Shown: one piece after another, positions 33,799-47,399 of the stretch | Numbering within the stretch: the first letter of the stretch is position 1 | How the letters are laid out: each line of letters opens with the position of its first letter | From: Epiperipatus broadwayi | Lineage: Eukaryota > Onychophora > Udeonychophora > Euonychophora > Peripatidae | Reading direction: 5' to 3' | Assembly (NCBI GenBank): GCA_028023455.1 | Contig: JAQFVV010012513.1 | Coordinates: 1,676,501 to 1,740,500 of the forward strand | Length of the DNA stretch: 64,000 nt | Notes under the pieces: model-generated | Databases searched by the model: none | Seen by the model: the letters and a program-made list of their open reading frames with translations, nothing else | What the model was told of the DNA's origin: nothing | Made by a program: the position numbers and the translations under genes

Positions 33799-35310
33799 TG
33801 AAACGGACAGATCGGAGAACCGATCTTCGTTTCAGGTGTTTTTATGTACGGTAATTCGAACCACTGTTCGCCCGCAGTGAGATTTTGTCTATTTTAAGTT
33901 ATAATAAAAATTAGTTATATATTCTATAGTTTATAAATAAATATGTAAAGTTTCCGTATATAAATGTCACAAACCATGAAATAATATTCGTGTGTGCGTG
34001 GTTTGTGGATTTATATCATTTAATTTAAAGTTTCAGTGCGGGCGTATTTGTTTTAAATTTTAGTTTTAAAATTGTATAAAGTCGTTTAAAAATACTGATC
34101 AAAAATCACATTCCTTTGATCAGTGTTTTTAATTAAAATCTAATTGCACAAATGTTCAGAGCAATTAAGTTGTATTCAAAATTAGTAAGGAATTTTTATA
34201 TGTAATTAATGTATCGATTTAAAAATGGCATATTAAATTAAAAGATTGCTAAAAACAGATAATTGATTGTTGGTCAAGCTGCATCGCTAGAGGCTAGAGA
34301 AAGTAGGCGGAGCCTAAAACAAAAACAAGTCGGAAAGGTCAGCAGTGGCTATTTTAGAGAAAAACTTACATTCTAACTTTGGTCGTGTGTGAGAGAAGTA
34401 GTCTCGAGACAACACAGCAGTTGAGTATAATTCAAACATTTTTATTAAGAAGTTTACCAGTGAATCGCAATGTTGATGGGCTAAGTGCCAGGAGCTGGTC
34501 TCTGCCCGCCAATATGGATCCTCGTGCCGCTGTTTGATCATGTTTCATATACTTCAGAATTTCCAACTTCCAATCTCAAAATTTACTATGCCTTACAAAT
34601 AACTTTCAAAAATGCGCGCCTACGTTCGTCACAAGCCAAGCTGGATGAAGAAAGAAGAGTAACTTTGTTACACGAACTTTAATTTTCTTCCGTGCTTAAT
34701 ATTATCAATCAAGTGAATCATATGTAAGTCTTTATATCATTTATAATGCTATTGTTTAATCTGTCAGTAAATTTTCTTTTCTTTTTTTAACCCTCTGCTC
34801 TAGTCTTTAGAAATCATTTATAAAATTGTAATTAATAGTAATAATATTTCAACTGAATGCATTTATATTTTCTTATGTTGCTTATTTCATAAACAAACAT
34901 TGCCAATAGTAATATTTCCAACTCTGTGTAAACTAGTGTGTAATAATGATCAATTTAATTTAAAAGTAATTTCATTTTCTGAATTAAATATTCTTTCACA
35001 TTCCGAGTTAGTAAATGTTAAGTCACTTTATTAGTCTATGTTAAGTTGGTCTAAAATTACAATCTAAGTTTCAATCTTAAAATATATATATAATAGTTTC
35101 AAAGTGTTACTTAATGTCATGTCTATCTGAGAAATAACTCCCTGTATAATTTGATACTGTCCTACCCTGTCAACCTGAGGGTTAAGCAGAGTGATTAACT
35201 AATTATTGTTTTTCACCGTCAGTTTAATTTCCTATGTTTTTTGGGATAAGGATTTCAGCGTGGGTGGACATATTCGTTTTATATATCTTTTAAATCCGCT
35301 TCGTTGTCCC
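33799..35310 (+). repeat. Left long direct repeat (LTR-like)
   Basis: It is repeated at 37855 with a constant offset of 4,056 bp and no indel through at least 34682, with roughly one mismatch per 100 bp. It begins TGAAAC and immediately forms a hairpin (agatcgg-agaa-ccgatct, closed by tgaaac/gtttca). Internal inversion pairs and a cggagcc GC box lie near 34305. Similarity decays abruptly after about 35160. Position and near-identity suggest a young LTR pair. Tracks of open frame inside it have no coding signs. Confidence 0.8.
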
Positions 35311-36462
35311 ACGCATCCTTCCCTCGTTCCTCGCCCTCCGTGGTGCTCGATGAAGAAATCTCCCACACCCTGCAGAGTGAACGGAAGTAAACAGTTAAAT
35401 GATAAAAATATTCAATTTTTTTTTTGTGTCGTTTGTCATAATATTGATACGTATTTGGCGTATTAAAATGCGCAAGTGAAAACTATAGTAATAAAACAAA
35501 TGTATAAAATTTTTTTTTCTCCCTCACACAAAGAATCAGTATATAGTACTCCCAAATATTGTTAAGAAACAGAGTGAAGATTTTTTTTTGAAAAGAGAGC
35601 GGAAGCAATTCGTGCGTGTAATTAATTAAAATAAATGAGTTATTCCATAATGTTTTTGCGAGTTCATTCTTGTCGTTTAAATCATATGAAAAAAATAAAG
35701 AAGTAGAATTAAGTCCAGTTCTAAAAAAATAAAAACGTGTACGCGTATATATATTTGTGTACGTATATATATATATTTTCGTTTGTTGTGAAAAATATTT
35801 TTTTTGAAAAAAGAAGAAAGAAGTAGGATTATTCTTGTGTTTTAAAAATAAAAACGTGTGTGCATATATATGTTGTAATAAAAAAAAAAAACCTTACCGG
35901 AGTCAGTATTAAATTTTTTTTTGCCTATATAAATCTTAAATCAAAAATTATTAGGTCATATAAAAGTATATATTTGGGGATCAGTAGATTAAATTATCTA
36001 TTGGTCACATGTTGCTGGCTGGCGCCTATCAAATAAATTTGTCAGCAAACATGTTTGTCCATACAGCAGTGGCGAGTGTTGTTTTAAAAGAGAGTAGGGT
36101 GGCATATATAAAAAGAGAGAATTACTGACAGAAATACAAAAAAAAATACTATGTTATGTACCCATTATGAATATGTATGTATTATAGGACTGAGGAGAAC
36201 AGTGCGAACTGGGTGAAAGAAAGTTTTTTTTTCCCTGTATATTTTTAGTAATGATTTTAGACATGTCATATTATATTCCTAAATAAAGAAAAAAAGCGTA
36301 GATAACAAAAACCAGACTGAACGTAGGCGAAGGAAGAAAAGAGAGAAAGGAAGTAAGCCACACAAACAGTATCAGCAGCGGAGGAGGATTTGGCACAAGG
36401 AGCAGGGATCAGTAACCTTTTATGATATATACAAATCAAAGCGTTGTACGAATCAAAGTCTT

Positions 36463-37626
36463 ATGCTAAAAACATTTCTAAGGAAAAACGAAGCAGAAAT
36501 GGCAGAAATAGAAGGAAACAAACAGAGGGAGCACGATCGCGATGCGAAGTTTAACGCGATCCTCAGAGAGGGGAGAGAGGACAGGAAGATTATGATGATG
36601 ATGTTGGAGAGGCTGGTAAGGATCGACGAAGCACGAGGCATCCGAGCCAACTCAAATCTAGAAAGTGCAAAGCGTCAGCAAGAAATAAATCCCTCTGAAG
36701 ACCCAAAAATAGAAAATGAAGATGACCAGGCCACCCCAAAAGAAGTTGGGGACAGCAAGGAAAGCAATAGTGCGAGGAGTGGAGCAGAGGACACAGAACC
36801 TCAACCAACTAAAATAAGGTTGGAACCTCATGAGATTAGATTAGTGAATACAAATGCCAACTCTACTCAACAAAAATGTAAAGAATTAGATGTGACAGAG
36901 ATTACTCAGAGTCAAAGTTTTACTCTAGCAGATTTAGCTAAGAATGAAGAAAGTACTGAGGAAATGGTGGTTTCAAATTTACTGCAAGCCAGCCCATCTC
37001 AAAGTGATTATATCAGTTTACCACCCTCTAATGGAGTGGCTGTATCGATGATGAAAAATATCAATAGAACAATACATACTGTTATGGATGAATCTTCTGA
37101 AATCATAATTAATGAGAAGTTATATTTTCATAATAATTATAAAGATGTTCTGTGGAAAAGTGGATTAATGAAGACATCAAAGTTAAAGTTTAGAAATGAT
37201 GCTGAATGGCCTCCTGATATGAAAATGAAGAAAGTGGACAGATCTTTAGTTGTGTACAATGCTGCCCATTTTAATAAAACCCATAATTATTTGTTTATGA
37301 AATATGATCAGAACAAAATTGATGAGGAGCTGAACTCATTAAACAGAAATAATAAACTTTGTTTTAAAGCATGGACATATGTTGAAAAAAATAGTTTCAT
37401 AAAAAATGGAGAAAAACTTCTCAACTCCCAAAGTGAAAATGTTATAATGGATGCCATTAGATCACAGAAAGTTAGAGAAATTCTTTTAAAGCAAGATACT
37501 TTTAATAATGAACAATATAATAATATACCAAAGCACAATATTGTGACCGCTTTTGCTATTTTACTAAGAGATCTAAAAAGACAGACCTATAACCCTTATA
37601 TACCTCCCGACCCAGGGAGAAGGTAG
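36463..37626 (+). CDS. 387-codon gag-like ORF, family unknown
   Basis: Starts at ATG (36463). The frame is open upstream to about 36300 with a very basic stretch, so an earlier start or a spliced leader is possible. Residues 1-55 are highly charged and likely coiled coil (RKNEAEMAEIEGNKQREHDR). Residues 60-130 are acidic, hydrophilic and probably disordered. Residues 190-375 look folded, with aromatic and Asn/Lys-rich segments (HNYLFMKYDQNKIDEELNSL). It ends in a basic tail (PPDPGRR). No zinc knuckle, protease or RT motif. It lies between two near-identical long repeats and is the only long intact ORF there, so a structural Gag-type role is plausible. A captured host gene is the alternative. 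Confidence 0.6.
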   Translation: MLKTFLRKNEAEMAEIEGNKQREHDRDAKFNAILREGREDRKIMMMMLERLVRIDEARGIRANSNLESAKRQQEINPSEDPKIENEDDQATPKEVGDSKESNSARSGAEDTEPQPTKIRLEPHEIRLVNTNANSTQQKCKELDVTEITQSQSFTLADLAKNEESTEEMVVSNLLQASPSQSDYISLPPSNGVAVSMMKNINRTIHTVMDESSEIIINEKLYFHNNYKDVLWKSGLMKTSKLKFRNDAEWPPDMKMKKVDRSLVVYNAAHFNKTHNYLFMKYDQNKIDEELNSLNRNNKLCFKAWTYVEKNSFIKNGEKLLNSQSENVIMDAIRSQKVREILLKQDTFNNEQYNNIPKHNIVTAFAILLRDLKRQTYNPYIPPDPGRR

Positions 37627-37854
37627 AGATATACAAAATGATAACCCGGAAAATGACCACTATGACATGCACATGATGATGAGAAAAGGAATTACGGTAA
37701 TATACCCACCTTTGTAAATATTAAGTTCAAACCCTCACCCAGACTGTTCTCCAAGGTCAATCAATTATGTGAAAAAAGAGAAAGAAAAACTGTTAATCAG
37801 AAATTATGTATAATCATTTTTTTTTGTTGTTTTTTTTTATAAAGTGACAAGAAA

Positions 37855-39405
37855 TGAAACAGACAGATCGGAGAACCGATCTTCGTTTCAGGTGTTTTTA
37901 TGTACGGTAATTCAAACTACTGTTCGCCCGCAGTGAGATTTTGTCTATTTTAAGTTATAATATAAATTAGTTATATATTCTATAGTTTATAAATAAATAT
38001 GTAAAGTTTCCGTATATAAATGTCACAAACCATGAAATAATATTCGTGTGTGCGTGGTTTGTGAATTTATATCATTTAATTTAAAGTTTCAGTGCGGGCG
38101 TATTTGTTTTAAATTTTAGTTTTAAAATTGTATAAAGTCGTTTAAAAATACTGATCAAAAATCACATTCCTTTGATCAGTGTTTTTAATTAAAATCTAAT
38201 TGCACAAATGTTCAGAGCAATTAAGTTGTATTCAAAATTAGTAAGGAATTTTTATATGTAATTAATGTATCGATTTAAAAATGGCATATTAAATTAAAAG
38301 ATTGCTAAAAACAGATAATTGATTGTTGGTCAAGCTGCATCGCTAGAGGCTAGAGAAAGTAGGCGGAGCCTAAAACAAAAACAAGTCGGAAAGGTCAGCA
38401 GTGGCTATTTTAGAGAAAAACTTACATTCTAACTTTGGTCGTGTGTGAGAGAAGTAGTCTCGAGACAACACAGCAGTTGAGTATAATTCAAACATTTTTA
38501 TTAAGAAGTTTACCAGTGAATCGCAATGTTGATGGGCTAAGTGCCAGGAGCTGGTCTCTGCCCGCCAATATGGATCCTCGTGCCGCTGTTTGATCATGTT
38601 TCATATACTTCAGAATTTCCAACTTCCAATCTCAAAATTTACTATGCCTTACAAATAACTTTCAAAAATGCGCGCCTACGTTCGTCACAAGCCAAGCTGG
38701 ATGAAGAAAGAAGAGTAACTTTGTTACACGAACTTTAATTTTCTTCCGTGCTTAATGTTATCAATCAAGTGAATCATATGTAAGTTTTTATATCATTTAT
38801 AATGCTATTGTTTAATCTGTCAGTAAATTTTCTTTTCTTTTTTTTAATCCTCTGCTCTAGTCTTTAGAAATCATTTATAAAATTGTAATTAATAGTAATA
38901 ATATTTCAACTGAATGCATTTATATTTTCTTATGTTGCTTATTTCATAAACAAACATTGCCAATAGTAATATTTCCAACTCTGTGTAAACTAGTGTGTAA
39001 TAATGATCAATTTAATTTAAAAGTAATTTCATGTTCTGAATTAAATATTCTTTCACATTCCGAGTTAGTAAATGTTAAATCACTTTATTATTCTATGTTA
39101 AGTTGGTATAAAATTACAATCTAAGTTTCAATATTAAATATATATATAATAGTTTCAAAGTGTTATCTTAATGTCATGTCTGATCTGAGAAATAACTCCC
39201 TGTATAATTTGATACTGTCGCTACCGCCTGTCAACCTGAAGGGTTAGGAGTCCCAGAGTAAAATTAACTAATTATTGTTTTTCACCGTCAGTTTAATTTC
39301 GCTATGTTTTTATTGGGATAAGGATCTCAGCCTGTGGCGTAGAAACAGACTAATAGATTCCAGGTTTTATATAATTTCTTTTAAAAATCCGCTTCAAGTA
39401 TTCGT
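37855..39405 (+). repeat. Right long direct repeat (LTR-like)
   Basis: Copy of the left repeat starting TGAAACAGACAG. Collinear to about 39180, then the two copies differ by many small indels (ctaccctgtc against cgctaccgcctgtc) and soon lose similarity. Beyond 39405 the sequence is GC-richer, with no partner on the left. Confidence 0.8.
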
Positions 39406-41265
39406 CCTTCACGTCTGTGGCAATGCCTTCCCTTCGCTGAAGTTAGCGTCTCGCCATTCTACCATTGGGGAATGAAAGCAGTTTTTCTTTCCCGGTAATC
39501 TCTTGGATCACCGGGGTTCGAAATGATCCCGGCTGGTTGTCGTGTCCCGGAGCTACTTGGGGGCATTAAGCCTTGTCAAAGTACAAGCCGCCCGGTATTC
39601 CGTTAATGCACCGCAAGTGATTACTGTAGGGCTTTTGAATCCAGGCAACCACCAGTTCATCTATCTTCCATGTCGTATTTATATAAAACCACCAGCACAT
39701 CTATCCTTTATGTCGTCTTTCTATAAAACCATTCTCCAACTGTTCGTCTACGTAACGGCTCGAGCCTATTCTAATAAAATAAGTTAATAAAAATCTTTAG
39801 ATAAATATTTTTCCAGTGCTCAAATACTCTGATTCTCTTAACCACCCGTCAATCATTTAACTACCCAGCTATTGGCATAAGTTTGTTTACTAAATAAAAC
39901 GTTTACTAAAGACTAGTAGCCAAATACAAGAGGATTCATGGAAGTCTTACCGTACTGTTAACATTATATTTATATGCTTTGTATTTTCATGTTGAACACT
40001 ATATTTATCCGCTTTCTATTTGTCTTATTTAACACTATATTTATATGCTTTATATTTTGCTTATTAAACACTTTATTTAATCTAAATTTTTGTGTCCTCC
40101 ACCTTATTACTCTCTAAGTCTATTTAGCCACTTACTGTCTGTATTGGCAACTTAAATATATACGTTACATGAATGACCGTTCCAATATCTAGAGTCTAAT
40201 AAATCTATATATCATTAACTGTAAGAATTTAGTCTATGTTCTGAGCTGAGCTAGAAAAGGGATAACCCCGTGCTGTTATAAAGTCATCATCGGTTAGTCA
40301 TACCGGGGTTTGGGTTTGAATTCAGTTGGCGTTTTGGAAATTATTCTTAAACGTGGACTGGGTTTGAACTCGGGTACTGTGTATGAGTAAGCGTGGTGGA
40401 TTTATACCGGTACAATATATATATATATCATGATTAAGCACCACTTGTGATGAGTTTAGCTATTTTAAATCATGAACAAATAATGAAAAGAAAGAATAAA
40501 ATGATTAAAAATGTTTTTACATAAAACTCAAATCATACGTAATCTATATTTATGCTCATATGCATCGCATCTGATTTGTTAGACTGTTGATCGAATGTCT
40601 TGTGATACTCAATTTTTTTAAAAACATTTCCACATCTTTCGATTTTGCATTACATTTTTTGCCTTAATTATGACTTCATAATAAAATCAATTCCTATTTT
40701 ATCTTTTTAATGCGACTTTAAAATAATTTTTATAATCTCCATAATTCTATCTCAGCCATATTACTATGCTCAAGTTATAATTAGGGATACTAAATGAAAT
40801 TCAACTCAATGAAAATGTACCATAGCAACAAAATATACAATATCACACACTGATAATCGAAAAGTATGTGGAATTGTCTTGGATCCTTTCATATTTTCAA
40901 ACTATTAAGAAACATTCTTAAAAAACAATTCATGTTGAAATAGGAGCTCTTCATATTATTATACAATACTTTGACAGTATTAAAGTTAATCATAGAATTA
41001 TTATTAATATTTTAAATAGAAATTATCAAATAGGTAAATTGCTAGTACAGTGGTATTTAATTGGCTAAATGATAACATTATTATATTCTAAATCAAAGAA
41101 TGATATATCTTTTTTAAACAGCCATAATTTAGAGTACATAAATACAATTAAAAATCTTGAATTGAAAACTGCTGTTTGTTAAATATAAACACACTTTATT
41201 TAAAATTAAGTTAATATTAATGGAATTTATATATATATATTTTGTATGTGTACTTTTATCTTTAG
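39405..41265. other. GC-richer flank of the right repeat, then AT-rich DNA
   Basis: 39480-39780 is GC-rich with cccggt motifs. 39780-40100 has tandem-like tttatatgctttgtattt phrases. 40330-40413 has ttggcgttttgg, which could be a primer-binding-like site if the right repeat began a second element. No coding frame. Confidence 0.35.
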
Positions 41266-41269
41266 CAAC

Positions 41270-41690
41270 AAAGGAATATACACATAAATGAAAAAATGTG
41301 GGTCGATTTAGTCTGCAAACTATGTAAGGAAGGCATAGAAAATAATAGACATCTATTGATTAAATGTAAATATACAAGAAAAAGGGTAGAAATAGTGAAG
41401 TTGTGGAAAAATAAATATAAACAAAGTAATTATACAGGCAGTGGTTCTTGGCTTTTAAGTTGGGATTGGGAAAAGATAAGGGAGATTTAGATATAAAGGC
41501 CATAGAGTTGACAAAGATTATGTTGTGGAAATGGGATGGAACAGAATAGAGGAGCATATAGGAAAACTTAGAGTGGAGAATGGAAAGGGAAAGTAAAATT
41601 TCGAACAGTTTTCTCTGGGCATAGTGGCTGAGAGATTCCTGACTCCATATAAGGAGAAGTCATAGTCCATCACATAACATTACATATATG
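41270..41690 (+). pseudogene. LINE 3' end with zinc-binding C-terminus
   Basis: The frame at 41296-41490 reads VCKLCKEGIENNRHLLIKC: C-x2-C-x8-H-x4-C, the knuckle at the C-terminus of several LINE reverse transcriptases. The 3' UTR and CATCACAT-type tail match 1675-1985. No RT domain remains, so it is 5'-truncated. Confidence 0.75.
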
Positions 41691-41699
41691 GTTGATTCA

Positions 41700-43265
41700 T
41701 TTTCTATACTAAAAGGACTTAATTCCAAATAGCTAACAAATTGAGTCATTGCACAATTATTTTTATATTTGCTTTTCAATGTCAATGTGGATGTAGAATG
41801 TTTTAGAATGGATTTCTGCCATCAATACACATTTTACTATAGGCTAGAAAAGTTGCTCACGTATTTTGGTGAATACCATCTTTATCACTGCATATGTCCA
41901 ATATAACCATGAACATATACATCCATGCACAAGTGATCAGCAAAGATGAGATTTGTTATTTTTCTTTAGTATTTACTACCAATTTTTATCTCCAGCAAAT
42001 CTTAATTTTGCGAATGAGACCTTAATCTATCCAGTGCAGTCTTCTTATCCCAACTATGTAGATTAACGATAATGATTCCATCAGCTAATTGTTCCATCTT
42101 TCTCCAATCCAACATCTCAAAGGTCTCTAATTTTCTTACATTAGTGAATAAAAGGGTAAAATTATATGTATATATAATTTTTGTATAAAAATCCGTAGTC
42201 GGATATGAATTGTTTTACTACAATTGAATTTAACTGTTGTAAGGTTTAAATAAATTGATTTTTATTTTTAAATGGAAGTAAATTCGATATATTTTGATTT
42301 TAATATGGCTTTTCTTTTAGAAAAAATAATGTTGGGTTTAGAAAATTTTGCTTATAAAAAACTTTGATTTTAATAGATCTCTCTTTTTTTTTAATATTTG
42401 TTTTAAAATTTTGTACTTTAAACCTTTTTTTTTTCTGCTTTTAGCTGTAAATTTATAATGCACTTATTTTAACTTTAACAGATTGTAATAAATCATCAGA
42501 TAAACCTATTAACAATTTAAAATACTGTTAATTTAATTTGTGCTATGTATAGAAATTATCTTTTATTATTTGTGGAAATAATTGATAAAAATCAACCAAT
42601 CATTGCTGGTTATATATTTTTGTCATTACAAATATCATTAACAGCCAGGACACCAATAATACACTATCTGAAATAGCACAACATTTTCTAGTTAGATGCA
42701 GTCATAATTTTCAGTTGATATTAAAATTTGAATATAATTTTAGAAGTAATTTTAATTAAACTTTTTTCTTGTATTAATTAATATTAACGGACAAAACAGG
42801 GTTTATGTTTCAATTTATTATTAAATAAAGTTGCTTCAAAATAAACATTTAAATATCTAAATTATTAATTAAACATCATATAAATTAATCATTGATATCA
42901 AAATGAATGTTGCCATTATGTTCAAAAAGAAAGTGTATCGTTATGCTTAATGTTATATCAGTAATGATGTATTATAAATAACATGTAATGAATGAAATTT
43001 TATTTTATAATGTATGCAGCAAATATTTGAATGCCAGATTCGTACTAATTCATAATTATAATACATATTGTCATGTATAAGTTAGCATACAATATCAACA
43101 TGACTATTACAGGATGCCACTCGGACCCTAATCTGAAAGCTGACAAGAAATGAATAATCTTTTAAATCATTTTTAGTAACCTGGTCATAATTTATTTGTT
43201 TAGTAATCATATTCACAACAATAAAATAGTTGTTATGGTCCATGAACACCCACATGAGATAAATA
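41700..43265. other. No gene recognised
   Basis: AT-rich; no motif or shared repeat noticed. Confidence 0.3.
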
Positions 43266-43269
43266 TCTC

Positions 43270-43424
<155 letters not shown>

Positions 43425-44317
43425 CTTTAAAACAATTTAAATGTTGATACTAGAAAGGTAATGCTATGGAAATTGTAGTGTTTTGTAAAAATATTTACAT
43501 TGACATCCAAGTATAAGTTTTGTACTCCAGAAAAAATAAAAAATGTATAGAGAAAAAATATTATTCTTTGTTAGATCACTAACTGATAAGTGTTAAATTT
43601 AAATAATGATTAAATTTATGTATTTGCGATAAGAACATCTTATTCGATAAATGCCAAGAAATATTTGTTAATTACAAACATTTCTTGATACAATCCTAAT
43701 AAATTGTATAGACCTTAAAACTTACCTAATATGGAAATAAATTCCTAGAGATTAATTAATTGTATGAGTAATTAAAAATGCAAAGAGGAATTCAAGTCAG
43801 ATAACATCAAGGATTGAACCCTGGTCATGATTTATTTACTAATGATCATATTCACAGCAATAAAATAGTTATTAAAATACCACCTAAATATATATTACAC
43901 AAAATTCTGAATTAAAACAATCACAAAATATAATATAAAACAAAACATATTTATATAACAACAATAATTGTATATGTGTAAATAATATTACAGAAAAGAT
44001 TTTTTCAGCAAATATTTATTTTTGATCTTTTCAATGTGATGGAACTTTTAAAATTTCAATTTTATTGCATACACACTAACAATTATCTTTCTTATATAAA
44101 CTTAATTCAAATCAATTATAACAATAATAGAATATGTACAAGGAAGAACAAATCAGTATAAGTATATACTATATATATTCCCATTCGTTTTTATTACCCA
44201 ATTATTAGTTATATTAATTGATCTTTTATATATATTTACACAATTATGTTTGTTATAATTAATGTAATTTTTTTCATATATTTTCTTTCTATTAAGTTCT
44301 TTAATATAGATCAATAG

Positions 44318-44490
44318 TTTTATATTTTTACAAAATCTATTTTATGTCCATATTTCAAATAATGAATACATAATCCAGATTTGTCATCTCTTTTGTTAAT
44401 TGCATTCTTAAGTTCTTCTTCTCTTTTATCTAATTATTTCACAATATGTCTGCAGTAACTCATATTGCAATCTCTTATTTCATAATTACC
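44318..44490 (-). pseudogene. PLE GIY-YIG endonuclease relic
   Basis: The minus strand reads YEIRDCNMSYCRHIVK, stop, then LDKREEELKNAINKRDDKSG and LCIHYLKYGHKIDF. That is the second half of a PLE GIY-YIG domain, with the Arg/Lys-rich helix followed by the conserved H-x-x-x-x-GH-x-IDF ending. YIG itself is mutated (SYCR). Distinct from the copy at 346-621. Confidence 0.6.
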
Positions 44491-44559
44491 TATTAATTTA
44501 TCTAGATTTTTTCTTATTTGACCATTCTATATTCATGCTTTTGGCTTAACAAAACTATC

Positions 44560-46865
44560 CAACATTCAGAAAACTAAAAAATGTTAGCTAGTTTTGTTTA
44601 TTTCAGAATTTGGTGTAATTGATTTATTTTTATTGCCTAGTTTAATTTTTGATTTTTGACATCAACATTTTTTAATACTTTCTAATATATGTATATTGAA
44701 TTAATTAATTTCATGGGTTATTATTATAATAAAAAATAAAAATGAGATCATATCCATGTAAATGGAGATAACCTTTAATCTTTGATACTACCAAGAAACT
44801 ACCAATTACTAATAATTGACAAATATAGTAATATTTTAATAATTATAGTAAGTATGTATATATAATCATGCCTATTAAACATTGAGAATATACAAACTTA
44901 TTTTTTAATTGAGAAAATCTGCATACATTAGGATAATTCATGAATTAAATTCTTAAAGAATCATTGCAACAAATTTGTTCACAATGTCCAATTTAATGTT
45001 AATGTATTGGTCGTATAAAAATCTCCACCTTTACTTGAACAACGAATTGGTATTAATATAAAAAATGAGGGCAGGGTTTTTAAATTTTTGAAATGATTTT
45101 TTTACGAATCTTAGTTCATTTATGAATGAAGTTGTATTATACATAAATAAATCATATTAACATTTTATTATACATGTAGTCAAAAGTCTTGAATTTACTG
45201 CATATATATTAAGTTTAAAGTTTAATAGGATTGAAAACATTTTTTGGTTAAAAATACATTCATTTATATAGACTTATCACAAATATTCACACATATCCAC
45301 AATGCTAATAATCTCTATTTTATTTTAATAATGTTTCATAATATCAACTTTTAGAAAATGCTCTGAAATATCAATTTTCAATAGGTGCTCTGAAGATATT
45401 TAAAGCCAAATAAATTCAAGAAGTAGCACCTTTAATTTTTATGATTTTTTTATTGCTTCTTACTTTGCAAAATATGGTCCATGATAATAAAGTGAAGCAG
45501 AATACATTTGTGTATCATGTGGAAATTCAAAACATTATTTAATCAATAAAAAATTAAATATTTACTAGACTGGAAATAGATATGGTCATTTATTGACCCA
45601 GGATACCAAACGAATAATCATTTTAAACCACAAAAATTCTTTTAAAATTTTTTTCAAGATACTTATTCAAATGTTTCCCTTTCATAAATTTAAATAATTA
45701 AATTGTTTACAGCTGAGTAAACAACAGTGATTAAAAATACTACGTAGGGATCTCTAGAGAATAAGAATATGAAAGGGTGGTGGTGAAAATAGTCAGAGTT
45801 GATATTTTAATTATTTATTAGATATTTCTTCATCAATTCCACATTGTTAATTTTTTATAGTTTTAAAGTATTTTTAAAACAAATTCTATCTCATTAATAT
45901 TAAATAATTAATGTTTGTAAATATGAGTAAAGGAACTTAGTTAATTGTAAGCCTACAACAATTAAAAATACAGTACAGTGCTCCCTAGTAATACTCATTA
46001 CATAAATATGAGTGTCAATGAATATCAAAAGTAATACAGCATGTCATTTCACATTTTTAAACATGTCTGTCATTAGTATGAGTCAACAAAATAGAGAATT
46101 ATATGAAATTTCTACTGACTGTTGCCTTTGACAGAATAGATTAGTTGGTTAGAAAGATGCCTTAAAATTTAATATTCAAGCTTCTAAAAATGTGAGTTCA
46201 ACTTCTATGCTAATACTGCCATTGGTCAGGCCAGAAAAACCTGAACAAATGTGGAGAATAATACCTCTCAAAATATTTGGAAGTCTACTAATCTATGTTG
46301 TTTATTTGTGTGTTATTACTACTTGTTGTTTATATTTGCAAAGTTTAAATAAAGTTTAAAATCATCTAAACATTCAAAATTTAATGATAGATGATGAAAA
46401 CAGTCCAACATATTATTGCATTTAATATTCCGTCATCACAAACCTTCAGAAAAATACAATAAATTTTATCTTTAAGCTTACACAATCTATTCTATCTCAA
46501 AAATACAATATCCAGTAGGTTGTGTCCGTTGTTGGAGGGATATCATTCAATGATATACATTAGTCAGTATTTTTTAACAATGGACATTAATCTTTTTAAT
46601 CAAAACCAACTTTAGAGATATTTCAACCAATAGCATTCCATATAGTAAATGAACTCCATCTGTCATTATGAGAAAACGTCAATTAAATTTACATTACTTT
46701 TGTTTCCATTATCCTTTTTCCCATTTTTTTATTATTTTAAATCAACTGTCTGATAATAATCATAATAGGCAATACATCTAAGGGCAGTAATATGTAATAA
46801 GACTGTGGAGAAAATGAAAAAAAAAAAAAAACAATTTTATTATGAATCAAAATTTAGTTTCAAAA
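44560..46865. other. No gene recognised
   Basis: AT-rich with short frames only. Confidence 0.3.
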
Positions 46866-46867
46866 AG

Positions 46868-47392
46868 GAAATTTTATTGATAAAATGCTTTTGGTAGAAA
46901 TAACTTGATACTAAAAGAAAAGATGCCTATGTGTTTGAAAAGGAAAGTTTTTAATATATGTGTTTTACCAGTTCTTACTTATGAATCTGAGACGTGAACA
47001 CTTAATAGAAGAGCAATACAGAGACTTCAGACCACAAGAAGTATGGAGAGATGCATGTTGGGAGTAACAAGAAGAGATCAAAACACTATATGGGTAAGAG
47101 AACAAACAGGTGTTACTGACCTCATTAAAAAAATTAAAAGACTGAAGTGGAGTTGGGCTGGACATATTGCTAGAAGAGATGATAATAGATGGACAACTGA
47201 AATCTTAAACTGGATTCCAAGAGATTGTAAAAGACCCAGAAAGAGACCACATGTGAGATGAATGGATGAAATAAGAAAATGTGCAGAGGTATTGTGGAGA
47301 AGAGAAGCTAAAGATCAGAGGAGATGGCTTGAACTTGGAGAGACCTTCATCCTGCAGTGGATTGATAATGGTTGTTGATGATGATGATGATA
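46868..47392 (+). pseudogene. 5'-truncated RTE LINE
   Basis: Collinear with the last about 525 bp of the long RTE copy. It includes [20 protein letters not shown] and ends in a (GAT)n-type tail at 47370-47392. The frame is broken by a stop near 46996 and a small deletion near 47084. Confidence 0.85.
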
Positions 47393-47399
47393 TTACAAT

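Larger units (their letters stand above)
33799..40413 (+). mobile_element. Putative LTR-like element of unassigned family
   Basis: Two long direct repeats bracket about 2.5 kb that holds one gag-like ORF and no visible protease, RT or integrase. A purine-rich tract (gaaaaaagagaaagaaaaac, 37771-37790) precedes the right repeat, where a polypurine tract would lie. tggcgcc at 36016 could be a primer-binding remnant, but it lies far from the repeat end. The right boundary (accggtaca before a TA run near 40413) is tentative. Confidence 0.5.

Noticed and set aside
34314-34682. Paired ORFs of 65-75 codons repeated at 38370-38738
   Set aside because: They repeat because the whole long direct repeat is duplicated. 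No motif, and both strands are open over the same bases.
36005-36030. tggcgcc as a primer-binding site of the LTR-like element
   Set aside because: Only 7 bases match the common pattern and it lies about 700 bp past the end of the left repeat; kept only as a remark.
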